From: Rhizomys pruinosus
Taxonomy: Eukaryota; Chordata; Mammalia; Rodentia; Spalacidae
Reading direction: 5' to 3'
Length of the DNA: 64,000 bases
Assembly (NCBI GenBank): GCA_009823505.1
Contig: VZQC01008082.1
Span: 778,761-842,760 of the forward strand
Positions 55,711 through 64,000 of this stretch are shown here, piece by piece. Every line of letters begins with the position of its first letter. Position 1 is the first letter of the stretch. Position numbers and translations under genes: made by a program. The notes below the pieces were generated by a model, which did no database searches, was not told the DNA's origin, and saw nothing but the letters and a program-made list of their open reading frames with translations.

Positions 55711-56090
55711 ACTCCTGTGTTAGTCACTTTTCTGTTGCTGTGATAAAACACCATGACCAAAGGAACTTATAAAAGGAAGAGTTTATTTGAGCTTACGATT
55801 GACGGTTCCAGGGAATTAGAGTCCATTGTGGCGGGAGGCATGGTGGCTGGAGCTGGAGCAGCAAGCCGAGGGTCACGTCTCGCAATGAGCACAGGAAGCA
55901 GAGAGGGAGAGCAACTGGAGACCACAAGGCTTGTTAAACTCACTAAGCCTGCCCCCAGTGACATACTTCCTCTAGCACGGCCACACCTTCTAAGACCTCC
56001 GAAAACAGTGCCACCAACTGGAGACAAATGTCTGAATACTTACAGCCTATGGGGGACACTCATTCAAACCACCACAACCCCCTACCCATA
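55711..56090 (-). mobile_element. MaLR-type LTR (solo)
   Basis: It starts tgtgttagtcacttttctgt, then 'gctgtgataaaacaccatga', and ends 'tcaaaccaccaca'. This is a rodent ORR1/MT-like solo LTR reversed relative to the gene. It carries 'tcctctagcacggccacacc' near its end. No partner LTR is present in the window. Confidence 0.65.
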
Positions 56091-56440
56091 CTTATGCAAG
56101 CCACCCTATAATTGTACTCAGTGTGTCACAAATAAATAAAATTAAAAACAAAACATGACCCTTGCCCAAGTTAACTTAATACTCTAGTGAGAAAGATAAA
56201 TATTAAAGTGAAACACAAATAAGCATAAAGTGCAGCTTAAATAAATACCGTGGAGAGAGGATTCATGACGCAATGAACAGATACAATAGTGAGAAATTTG
56301 CCCTTGTCAAAGCTCAAAGATGGTTTCCTCAGAAACTTCACTAGTAAGCTGACTGTAGTAATGAGGAGTAAGATGACGAAGTGTGTGCTTCCCAGAAGTG
56401 CACTCTCTGTGAGACACTTGTGAGCAGGATCAAGGGTGTG
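56091..56440 (+). other. Intron 6 stretch without recognisable feature
   Basis: No gene and no repeat recognised after the solo LTR. Confidence 0.5.
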
Positions 56441-56449
56441 GGTCCTTTC

Positions 56450-56664
56450 CTTCCTTCCTTTGTTTGCATATATGTATAGTACCTGTGTGCATGCACATGC
56501 CCTTGGAAGCCAGAGGACAAGTTTGTGTATCTTTTTTAGGGGGTGTCCTCCTTGTCTTCGAGATGGCGTCTCATTAGCCTGGGGTTCCATGACTTGGCTA
56601 GACTGGCTACCCAGCAAGCCAGAGATCCTCATTTCTCCCTTCCAGCACTAGAATTATGAGTGTA
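56450..56664 (-). mobile_element. B4-type SINE, old
   Basis: 'tggctagactggctacccag' and 'ccagcactagaattatgagt'. Confidence 0.5.
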
Positions 56665-56856
56665 CCATGTCTTTGTTTGTATGTGTGGGTGTGTGTGTAT
56701 ACATGTGTGCACTTGCCATGATACTCATGTGGAGGTCAGAGGACAAATCTGAGGAGTGGCCTTGCTCCTTCCACCTGTATGGGGCTCTAAGGACCGAACT
56801 TGAGTTGCTGGGCTTGGGTGCCAAGTGCTGTACCTGCTGAGCCATCTTGCCAGCCC
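56665..56856 (-). mobile_element. B3-type SINE
   Basis: 'gtggaggtcagaggacaaat' to 'gagccatcttgccagccc'. Confidence 0.72.
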
Positions 56857-56865
56857 TCCACTGTA

Positions 56866-56992
56866 TTTTTTTTTGGTCTTTTTGAGACAGGGTCTCCCTG
56901 TAGCTCCAGCTGGCCTGGAACTTACTGTGTAGGCCAGGCTGACGCTTACTTCTGAGTGCTGAGATTAAAGGTATACACTACCACACCCAGTG
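56866..56992 (-). mobile_element. B1 SINE, internally deleted
   Basis: 'gagacagggtctccctgtag' to 'actaccacacccag'. An old B4-like piece follows (56999-57130). Confidence 0.82.
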
Positions 56993-57147
56993 TCCACTTT
57001 ATGTTTTGAGACAGGGGCTCTGACTGAACCAGAGCTCATTGATTCACGTAGGCTGGCTGGCTAGTTAGTGTGCTCCAGGGAATCCCCCTGTTCTGTGCCC
57101 CACCCCTGTCCAATATTGTGGATGCAGGGGAACACTACTGTAGTCAG

Positions 57148-57302
57148 ATTTTTTTTTTTTAATCTTTTTGAGCCAAGGTCCCTCTGTAGCCACAGCTGGC
57201 CTGGAATTCCATGTAGACCAGGCTGGCCTTGATCTCACAGAGAGCTACTTGCCTCTGTCTCCTGAGTGCTGAGATTAAAGACATGCACCATTACACCCAG
57301 CT
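57148..57302 (-). mobile_element. B1 SINE
   Basis: 'tttgagccaaggtccctctg' to 'ccattacacccagct'. Confidence 0.88.
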
Positions 57303-57303
57303 T

Positions 57304-57463
57304 CATTTTTTTTTTTTTTTTGTCTTTTTGAGACAGGGTCTCCCTGTAGCCCCAGTTGTCCTGGAACTCACTCTGTAGACCAGGCTTGCCTTGAACTCAC
57401 AAAGATCCGCCTGCCTCTGCCTCCCAAGTGCTAGGATTAAAGGCGTGCGCCACCACGCCCGGC
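57304..57463 (-). mobile_element. Young B1 SINE
   Basis: 'gagacagggtctccctgtag' to 'gccaccacgcccggc'; inserted next to the older B1. Confidence 0.93.
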
Positions 57464-57654
57464 CTTCTTTTTTTTTTTTAATATGGGTGCTGGAGATTAA
57501 ACTTAGGTCATCTTGTTCATGTGGTAAGCACTTTAATAACTGAGCTATCTCTTCATTTTCGAGGAACTAAGGATAGTGTGGTTGTATGGCTGAAGCGTGG
57601 GAAGTTTCTAGAGATAATGAGTACATGAGAGAAAAAACAAAGATTTTAAACTTA

Positions 57655-57695
<41 letters not shown>

Positions 57696-57832
57696 TGTAG
57701 GAAGTGGGATAGATTACTGGCACTCTTGTGGAGAACGGGTTCTCTCCTTCCACCGTTAGGTGTGCTCTGGGGATTGAACCTGGCCATGAGGCGTACGTGG
57801 CAGCTGCTTTACCCGCTAGCCATCTGGCCATC
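57655..57832 (-). mobile_element. B3-type SINE with (TG)n tail
   Basis: (TG)17 at 57660-57694, then 'gttctctccttccaccgtta' to 'cccgctagccatctggcca'. Confidence 0.7.
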
Positions 57833-58280
57833 TAAGGTTAAAGTTTTAACACTAAAAACACTGGGCACCCAAGGTAGAGAATGATGATCTGATTTGCATT
57901 CAGCAAACCTCATTCTGGCTAGAAAATAAGAAGTGGGTCCGTAGGTTAGGTTGGACCTCTGCAGAGGCAGTTCTGATACTCTAGACAAAGGTACCTTAGA
58001 TGAGAGTAGAGCTGGTGGACCAGGAGAGATGGGGGCTATTTGGAAGGGATTTTGGAGGTAAATTGACAGAGTATAGTTTGGTTCCTGAGATGGAAAGAAA
58101 AAGCATGAAGGAAATGTGGGTAGGTAGTGCCTTTCTACAAAGCCGTTCTCAGAAAACAGTACAAGATCATGAGGAGGTACCTCAAGCTTAAAATATGGGT
58201 AGAATAACAACGAAGCTCAGAGACCCATGTAAATAACTCTAGTTTGTTTGCCTTTAAATAAAAAATAGAAAATTTCACAG
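57833..58280 (+). other. Intron 6 stretch without recognisable feature
   Basis: A 133-codon minus-strand open frame (57809-58210) has no recognisable family. Confidence 0.5.
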
Positions 58281-58497
58281 TTTTTTTTTAATACTTAAAT
58301 TTTTTTTTGTTTTATGTGAGTCTGCATAAACATGTGTATCCGTGTCATGCAGTGCCCATGGAGACCAGCAGAGGGCGTCAGATCCCCAGGAACTGGAGTT
58401 ACAGATGCTTGCTAGCCTCCACGTGGTGCTGGGAACTGAATCCAAGCCCTCAGCAAGAGCAGCCAGTGTTCTTAACCATTGAGCCATCTCTCCAGTT
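58281..58497 (-). mobile_element. B2 SINE
   Basis: 'ttatgtgagtctgcataaac' to 'gagccatctctccagttc'. Confidence 0.87.
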
Positions 58498-58635
58498 CTG
58501 TAGTTTTGTTTGTTGATAAAAGTAATACATTCTCTTTGTAGTGGGTAAAACAGCACAAGTCATTCCCCACCTGTATTGTCCCCTTAGACCCACCCAACTG
58601 ACTCTCCTAAGGAATGGTAACTTTCGTCAAGTACT

Positions 58636-58788
58636 TTTTTTTTTTATTGTCTTTTTGAGACAAGGTCTCCTTGTAGCTCCAGCTGGCCTGGAACTCACTC
58701 TGTAGAGCAGGCTGGCTTTAAACTTTGAACTCTGCCTCTGCCTCCCAAGTGTTGGGATTAAAGACATGCACCACGATGCCCCTGCCTG
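58636..58788 (-). mobile_element. B1 SINE
   Basis: 'gagacaaggtctccttgtag' to 'accacgatgccc'. Confidence 0.88.
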
Positions 58789-58864
58789 TCAAGTACATTT
58801 TAGGTCAAATCTTTCTCAGTTTAATGAAATTAATTTTATTTTTCCTCTACTGGAACAAATTGGC

Positions 58865-59440
58865 TATGGTTTGAGAGTGTCTCCAAGAGTTCATGTGTTA
58901 GAGGGTCAGTCCTTGCCCTGGAGTTGTTGAAGTTGTGGGGTCTCCAAGAGTCAAGGTCATTAGGTTGTACCTTGAGAGGGATTAAGTTCATTTTCATGGC
59001 CCCCAAATTAGTTGTTACCAGATTCAGTTAGAGGAGTGAGTCCTTGAGTTGCTCCTTGTTTCTTGTCTGGATGTGGTGTCTCTCACCTGCCAGAGTTCTC
59101 ACCCTGTGATGTCAGCTGCCAGGAGTGATAGGGTTAAAGGGGCCTTTGTTAAATCTAGTGCTATTCTGTTTGGACTTAAACCTCCAAAACTGGGAGGTGA
59201 ATTAAATCTTCTCTCTTTATAAGTACCCAGCCTCAGGTATTTTGTTATGGTAATGAAAAAACAGACTAAGCCTGGTGTGGTGGCGCACACCTTTAATCCT
59301 AGCATGGGAGACAGAGGCAAGTGGATCTCTGTGAGTTCAAGGCCAGCCTGGTCTACAGAGTGAGTTCCAGGACAGCTGGGGCTACAGGGAGACCCTGTCT
59401 CTAAAAGACAAAAAAAAAAAAAAAACAGACTAATACCACA
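58865..59440 (+). mobile_element. MST/THE-like MaLR LTR (+), interrupted by B1
   Basis: It starts 'ggctatggtttgagagtgtc' and ends with 'ctctctttataagtacccag', 'cctcaggtattttgttatgg' and 'acagactaataccaca', the typical end of MST/THE LTRs. A B1 (59269-59427) splits the last bases, with a TSD of about 12 bp (aaaaacagacta). Confidence 0.72.
59269..59427 (+). mobile_element. B1 SINE inside an MST-like LTR
   Basis: 'gcctggtgtggtggcgcaca' to 'cctgtctctaaaagac' and A tail, with a TSD of about 12 bp. Confidence 0.93.
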
Positions 59441-59990
59441 GCCTATTGGCTTCTAACTTCCTTTCACTTTTTCTTAGTTGTGTAGCTTTCAGGTCTTCAA
59501 CCAGCTCATTCCCCAGAGGACATTTACAGGTCCTGGCTTGTCTGAGAATTAACTTTATACTTGGGAACAGACATTTACTGAGACTGCTTCTGTGACATAG
59601 CCAGTTTCTTATAGCAGTTTTGTGAGTTCTTTCTGATTTTCCCAGGGCTGTTGCCAACTTTCATTTCAAAGTTATTAGCTGCCAATTTAGAGCATAGTCT
59701 TAATGTCCTCAGATGGATCAATAGTCACAGTCTGCAGAATTTGTCCTGGGTCTGGACAGAACTGAGCTCAGAGTTGGCACTATGAGTTAGCTTCTCCCCC
59801 AGGGGATGGAATCATTACACTGGACTCCCCTAAATAACTGGGGCCTGGTTCATGCTTTTGAGGAATTACTAGGTGTTCAGTTACTTAATGTGATGCCTCC
59901 CAGAATCTGCATTCTCTCTCCCTGTATGGGATCTCGCTGGTCTCCACACCTCTCTATGGCATTCTTGCAGATTCAGTAACAGTCTGGCCT
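59441..59990 (+). other. Intron 6 stretch without recognisable feature
   Basis: No gene and no repeat recognised. Confidence 0.5.
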
Positions 59991-60092
59991 AAGGATGGAC
60001 TGGTACTTCCCTGTGCTTCTGAGCAAGGATGGACTGGTACTTCCCTGTGCTTCTGAGCAAGGATGGACTGGTACTTCCCTGTGCTTCTGAGC
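59991..60092 (+). repeat. 34-bp tandem repeat, three units
   Basis: Three identical units (59991-60024, 60025-60058, 60059-60092) starting aaggatggactggtacttcc. Confidence 0.97.
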
Positions 60093-60286
60093 AAGGAGCA
60101 GAGGCACCATCATTAGTCTTTATCGAAGGACTGAGGATGATGACAGGGAATAAACTGAACAAGAACGTGGCCTGCTTTCTGCTCTCCCACACCCAGCCTT
60201 TGCACGCACCACTAGAGTCCACATCTTCACAGCTACTGTGAGTGCCCACACCTAGAGCCTTGCTCCACACGAAAACACCCCCTCCC

Positions 60287-60514
60287 GGGCTGGAGAGATG
60301 GCTCAGCTGTTAGAGCGCTGACTGCTCTTGCAGAGGACCTACACTCACATGGCAACCAAGAACCATCTTTAAGTCGGGTGTGGTGGTGCACCCCTTTAAT
60401 CCCAGCACTCAGGAGGCAGAGGCAGGCGGATCTCTGTGAGTTCAAGGCCAGCCTGGTCTACAGAGTGAGTTCCAGGACAGCTGGGGCTATAGGGAGACCC
60501 TGTCTCAAAAAAAA
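60287..60514 (+). mobile_element. B2-B1 composite SINE, copy 6 (with 16-bp TSD)
   Basis: B2 head, junction 'aaccatctttaagtcgggtg' near 60371, complete B1 and A-tail. Flanks gaaaacaccccctccc (60271-60286) and gaaaacgtcccctccc (60515-60530) form a TSD around the entire composite. It shares with copy 7 a deletion of the 'gggttcgattcccagc' block, so both come from one source lineage. Confidence 0.9.
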
Positions 60515-60530
60515 GAAAACGTCCCCTCCC

Positions 60531-61354
60531 TTGTACCTCAGGCCAGCCCTCTGAGTCTTGGAATCTTCTGTAAACATTTACCTCTGACATAGGGAATTGC
60601 ATTGAAATTGGCTGTTCACTTTAGAGGAAATCACTCATTCATCTAAAGTGATGACTCTAGGCGTTGTTCCCGTGACCGGTAAGTGGGCATATTGAAGCAT
60701 AGGATGGCATGTGATTAGTACTGGGTGAGTCACCAGGACTTAGATCATTCGCTGTTTACCTCAGTCCCAAACCCAACAGAGGCTTTCCAAGAAACAGACA
60801 CTCTGCTAGCCTTGGACGCCACCAGATCTGAGCAGCAGGGAACTCAAACACTGGATAGAGAGGTGAGCTCACTACCTTTCCAACCCTGAGAGTCCCCATA
60901 GTCTTTCATTATCCCAGAGTCCTTGGTTAATTGAGTGACAGCCAGCTGAGTTTCAAGAATTACTGTTCTAGTTGCGAGAATCCAATCAGTGCTTTGAGGA
61001 ATCCTGGAAAGTCCACCCTTCCTTGCATGCATTGGCCAATTCATTCATTTATTTAAGCAGTGGTTATGTCGCAACCTTTACAAAGTACACAGAATGGCCA
61101 CGTATGCCTTTATCAGCGCCACATGCCTCGGTCATTTTTTAAAAATTTATGGTAAAACACTAACTCAAGATTTCCCCCAATCCCACTGCAGTAATAACCA
61201 TTTTAATTCTGTCTCAAAGTTTGGCCTCCTCGGCACCTCATATGAGAGGAGTTGTGAAGGATTTTTGTCTTTTGTGACTGGGATATTTCATGGAACATAA
61301 AATCTTGAAGGCTCATCTTTGCGCTCAAATTTCCTTTCCTTTCCTTATTATTTT
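60531..61354 (+). other. Intron 6 stretch without recognisable feature
   Basis: Unique-looking; no RING-domain exon of RNF121 was found here. Confidence 0.5.
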
Positions 61355-61498
61355 TTATTTTTTTGAGACAAGAGCTCATTGTAGTTCCAGCTGTCCTGGA
61401 ACTCACTATGTAGACCAGGCTGGCATGGACCTCAAAGATCCACCTGCCTCTGCTTCCCAAGTGCTGGGATTAAAGGTGTTTGCCATCACACTGGGCTT
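61355..61498 (-). mobile_element. B1 SINE
   Basis: 'gagacaagagctcattgtag' to 'ccatcacactgggct'. Confidence 0.85.
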
Positions 61499-61499
61499 T

Positions 61500-62073
61500 A
61501 TAATTTCCTTCCTTTTATTTATTTATTTTTGTTTATTTTTAAAAATATTTTATTTATTGGAGCTGGAGAGATGGCTCAGCGGTTAGAAACGCCGACCGCT
61601 CTTGCAGAGGACCTACACCCACATGGCGACCGAGAACCATCTTTAAGTCGGGTGTGGTGGTGCACCCCTTTAATCCCAGCACTCAGGAGGCAGAGGCAGG
61701 CGGATCTCTGTGAGTTCAAGGCCAGCCTGGTCTACAGAGTGAGTTCCAGGTCATCTGGGACTATAGAGGAGACTCTGTCTCAAAAAGACAAAAAAAATTT
61801 TAATTTTTTTTTTGTATGTGTGTAAGTGCACCTGTGTTTTGTATGTATGTAAGTGCACCTGTGTTTTGTATGTGTGTAAGTGCACCTGTGTTTTGTATAT
61901 GTGTAAGTGCACCTGTGTTTTGCAGTGCCTGAGGAGGCAGAAGAAAGTGTCAGATTCCTTTGGAACTGGAGTTACAGGTGGTTGTTAACCACCATGTGTG
62001 TGCTGGGCATGGAACCCGGGTCCTCTGCAAGAGCAACTGGTGCTGTTAACTTCTGAACTATCTCTCTAGCCCC
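61500..62073 (-). mobile_element. B2 SINE split by the composite SINE, with tandem growth
   Basis: Tail 61500-61558; body 61798-62073 to 'ctatctctctagcccc'. A 27-bp unit (tttgtatgtgtgtaagtgca plus cctgtgt) occurs four times at 61811-61918. Confidence 0.85.
61559..61797 (+). mobile_element. B2-B1 composite SINE, copy 7
   Basis: Same subfamily as the copy at 60287: 'gaggacctacacccacatgg' and junction 'ctttaagtcgggtgtggtgg' near 61646. It is inserted in the A/T-rich tail of a minus-strand B2 (61500-61558 and 61798-62073). Confidence 0.88.
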
Positions 62074-62173
62074 ATAGAATTTCCTTCCTTTTAAAGTCTG
62101 CATAATATTCCATATTCTATTGTATTACGTACCACATTTCAGTCTCACTTATTTTTTATAGTCTTTTACACAT

Positions 62174-62395
62174 TTTGGGCTGGAGATATGGCCGAGTGGT
62201 TAAGAGCGCCAACTGCTCTTACAGAGGACCTGGGTTCAATCCCCAGCACCCACATGGCGACTGAGAGCCGTCTTTAACTCCAGTTCCAGGGGAATCTGAC
62301 CTCTGCAGCACTGCACGACTCGGGTGCACAAACCTACATGCAGACAGTACGTTCATACACATAAAAAATAAATAAAATTAAAAAAAATCTTTTTT
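62174..62395 (+). mobile_element. B2 SINE
   Basis: 'tgggctggagatatggccga' to 'ttcatacacataaaaaataa'. Confidence 0.92.
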
Positions 62396-63017
62396 AAAAA
62401 AAACCACAATTTATGTCCCAGAGAATTATAGTTGATTTTTTAACTGTTTTCCCATTTAGACCTCAAAGTCAGAAACCAGAGCTAATTCATCCCTCGTGAA
62501 TAATGGTTTGATCTGAAGAAATCCTTGTGGTTAGCTACTTTCAGGGCTTTATAATATTAACGAGCATTCTCAGCTCTTTCTTGTCATGTGCATTGCTCTA
62601 TTTGGTTAAAACAGTTTTCTTTTTTCTGTGTGGAGACACCTGTAATCTGAGCTACAGTAATTCTTAACTTGTGTCAGGGGACCTAAAGGCTGCCCACAGG
62701 GCCTCTGTGAAATCATGTGCTGTTACAGCCAGTCAGCATAGTTTCTACTTGGACCAAAAGTCATGCTGTGTGTCTGGGAAGCGGATTGTGAAATGTTTTC
62801 TGGGGCCTCTTCCTCTGAGGGAGTTACTGAGAAGGCTGCACTGGCCGTGTGGCCTGCCTTGCCCTTTATCTTCTGAGGACATGCCGGTTCCCAGGCTGAG
62901 TTCCCAGATAACCCAGAACAGGACTGCCTGCCTCATTTCACTGCTTGAAATGGGGACAGAAGTAGGGGCTTGGGCTCAGGCTGGTTTCAGATTTTAATCT
63001 ACTTCCAGTTACTTTAA

Positions 63018-63018
<1 letters not shown>
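62396..63018 (+). other. Intron 6 stretch without recognisable feature
   Basis: A 108-codon open frame (62671-62997) shows no family resemblance. No RNF121 exon seen. Confidence 0.5.
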
Positions 63019-63058
<40 letters not shown>

Positions 63059-63220
63059 ACGCCACATGAGTGGGCGTGCCCTCAGGTGCCAGAGTCATTA
63101 GATCCCCCTGGAGTTAGAGTCACAGGTGGTGTGTGCCATCCAACTTGAGTTCTGGGAACTGAACTTGGTCTTCTGCAAGAGCATACATGCTCTTAACCTC
63201 TGAGCCATCTCTCCAACTCC
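63019..63220 (-). mobile_element. B3-type SINE with (TG)n tail
   Basis: (TG)n 63019-63057, then 'ccacatgagtgggcgtgccc' to 'gagccatctctccaactcc'. Confidence 0.78.
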
Positions 63221-63235
63221 ACCCATGTACTTAAA

Positions 63236-63238
63236 GTT

Positions 63239-63273
<35 letters not shown>

Positions 63274-63488
63274 TTATTTTTAACTTTATTTTTTTATGTG
63301 TATGAATGTACTGTCTGCATGTAAGTTTGTGCACCCGTGTTGTGCATTGCTGCAGAGGTCATAAGAGGGTGTTGGATTCCCCTGGAAATGGAGTTCTCAG
63401 GCACCACGTGGGTGCTGGGGTAGGGATCAAACCTGGTCCTCTGCAAGAGCAGATGGCACTCTTGACTGCTACGCCATCTCTCCAGCCC
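63236..63488 (-). mobile_element. B2 SINE with (ATTT)n tail
   Basis: (TTTA)n, 'tatgtgtatgaatgtactgt' to 'ccatctctccagcccc'. Confidence 0.9.
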
Positions 63489-63695
63489 CTATTTATTTAT
63501 TTTTATTTTATGTGTATGAGTGTTTGCCCGCATGTATGTATATGCACCTGTATCAGGCAGGGCCCATGAGGCCAGAAGAGGGCATTTTTTCCCCCTGGAC
63601 CTGGAATTACTGATGGTTGTTAGGTGCTGGGAACCAAACCTGGGTCCTCTGCAAGAGCAGCCAGTTCTCTTAACTAGTGAGTCATATCTCCAGCT
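63489..63695 (-). mobile_element. B2 SINE
   Basis: 'tatgtgtatgagtgtttgcc' to 'gtcatatctccagctcc'. Confidence 0.85.
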
Positions 63696-63727
63696 CCTCA
63701 TGTATTTTTCAAACATCTTTTATTTGT

Positions 63728-63850
63728 TTGGGATTTTTTTTTTTTTAAGACAAGTCTTCCCTGTCTGGAACTTGATGTGTAGATCTTGAATTTGCTACTG
63801 TCTCCGTCTCCCAAGCTCTAGGAGCACAGGCATGTAGCACAATAGCCAGA
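63728..63850 (-). mobile_element. B1 SINE, diverged
   Basis: 'aagacaagtcttccctgtct' to 'gtagcacaatagcc'. Confidence 0.72.
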
Positions 63851-63885
63851 ACTTTTTTTACTTTATTTTTAAATCCTCCTCTTGG

Positions 63886-64000
63886 GGGCTGGAGAAGGTT
63901 TGGCTGTTAAGAACAGTGGCTGCTCTTGCAGAGAACCTGGGTTTGGTTCCCAGCACCCACATGTGACTAACTCCAGTTCCAGGGAATCTGACGCCCTCTT
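63886..64000 (+). mobile_element. B2 SINE, cut by the window end
   Basis: 'gggggctggagaaggtttgg' to 'ggaatctgacgccctctt'. Confidence 0.85.

Noticed and set aside
62671..62997. 108-codon open frame with a preceding acceptor-like site near 62458
   Set aside because: Sequence does not match RNF121 or any family I know; an isolated acceptor-like site is not evidence of an exon.

Overview
This is a mammalian genomic window from a muroid rodent. It is dense in B1, B2, B3, ID and B4-type SINEs and in rodent LTR elements. The B1 and B2 consensus forms (B1 with 'gccccagctgtcctgg', B2 tails with 'acatacggaaataaat') do not look like mouse or rat, so a non-murine muroid is likely; I cannot name the species.

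The only protein-coding gene I can support is RNF121, a multi-pass membrane RING-type E3 ubiquitin ligase, on the + strand. Five consecutive internal exons are present (24340-24377, 32273-32414, 46772-46926, 50898-51005, 54237-54358). Splice phases are compatible throughout, and together they encode about 188 residues: the N-terminal cytosolic stretch and most of the membrane-spanning region. The first coding exon, with any CpG-island promoter, lies upstream of the window. The RING-H2 exons lie downstream. Everything else is intron.

Layout. 1-24 kb (intron 1): mostly SINEs, a small L1 ORF2 fragment with target-site duplications (TSDs), remnants of old L2/L3-like and L1M LINEs, an MST-like LTR, a complete 1.9-kb non-autonomous ERVL/MaLR-type provirus-like element (16265-18150), and an unrecognised retrosequence (about 19.5-21.5 kb). 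24-32 kb (intron 2): SINEs and an antisense processed pseudogene of ZFP36 (tristetraprolin), which has lost its zinc fingers but keeps an AU-rich 3'UTR. 32-47 kb (intron 3): SINE clusters, a MER5-like DNA transposon, a fold-back rearrangement in an ID element, and a second 1.9-kb LTR element (42179-44071) whose LTRs read as identical. 47-54 kb: introns 4 and 5, with a 19-bp minisatellite ending about 30 bp before the exon 6 acceptor. 54-64 kb (intron 6): SINEs, two more LTRs and short tandem repeats. A patch around 54.1-55.25 kb is rich in single-base indels and looks like low assembly accuracy.

The most interesting signal is a recurrent composite SINE. A B2 head (tRNA-derived, about 100 bp) is joined at a fixed point to a complete B1 (7SL-derived). 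Seven copies are seen, and four have target-site duplications around the whole composite, so it appears to move as one B2-B1 dimer. Also notable are the young LTR element pair with a tRNA-Leu primer site and a conserved inverted repeat at the internal/LTR boundary, and a SINE insertion that duplicated the exon 3 splice donor. No bacterial-type operons, CRISPR arrays or functional RNA genes were found.
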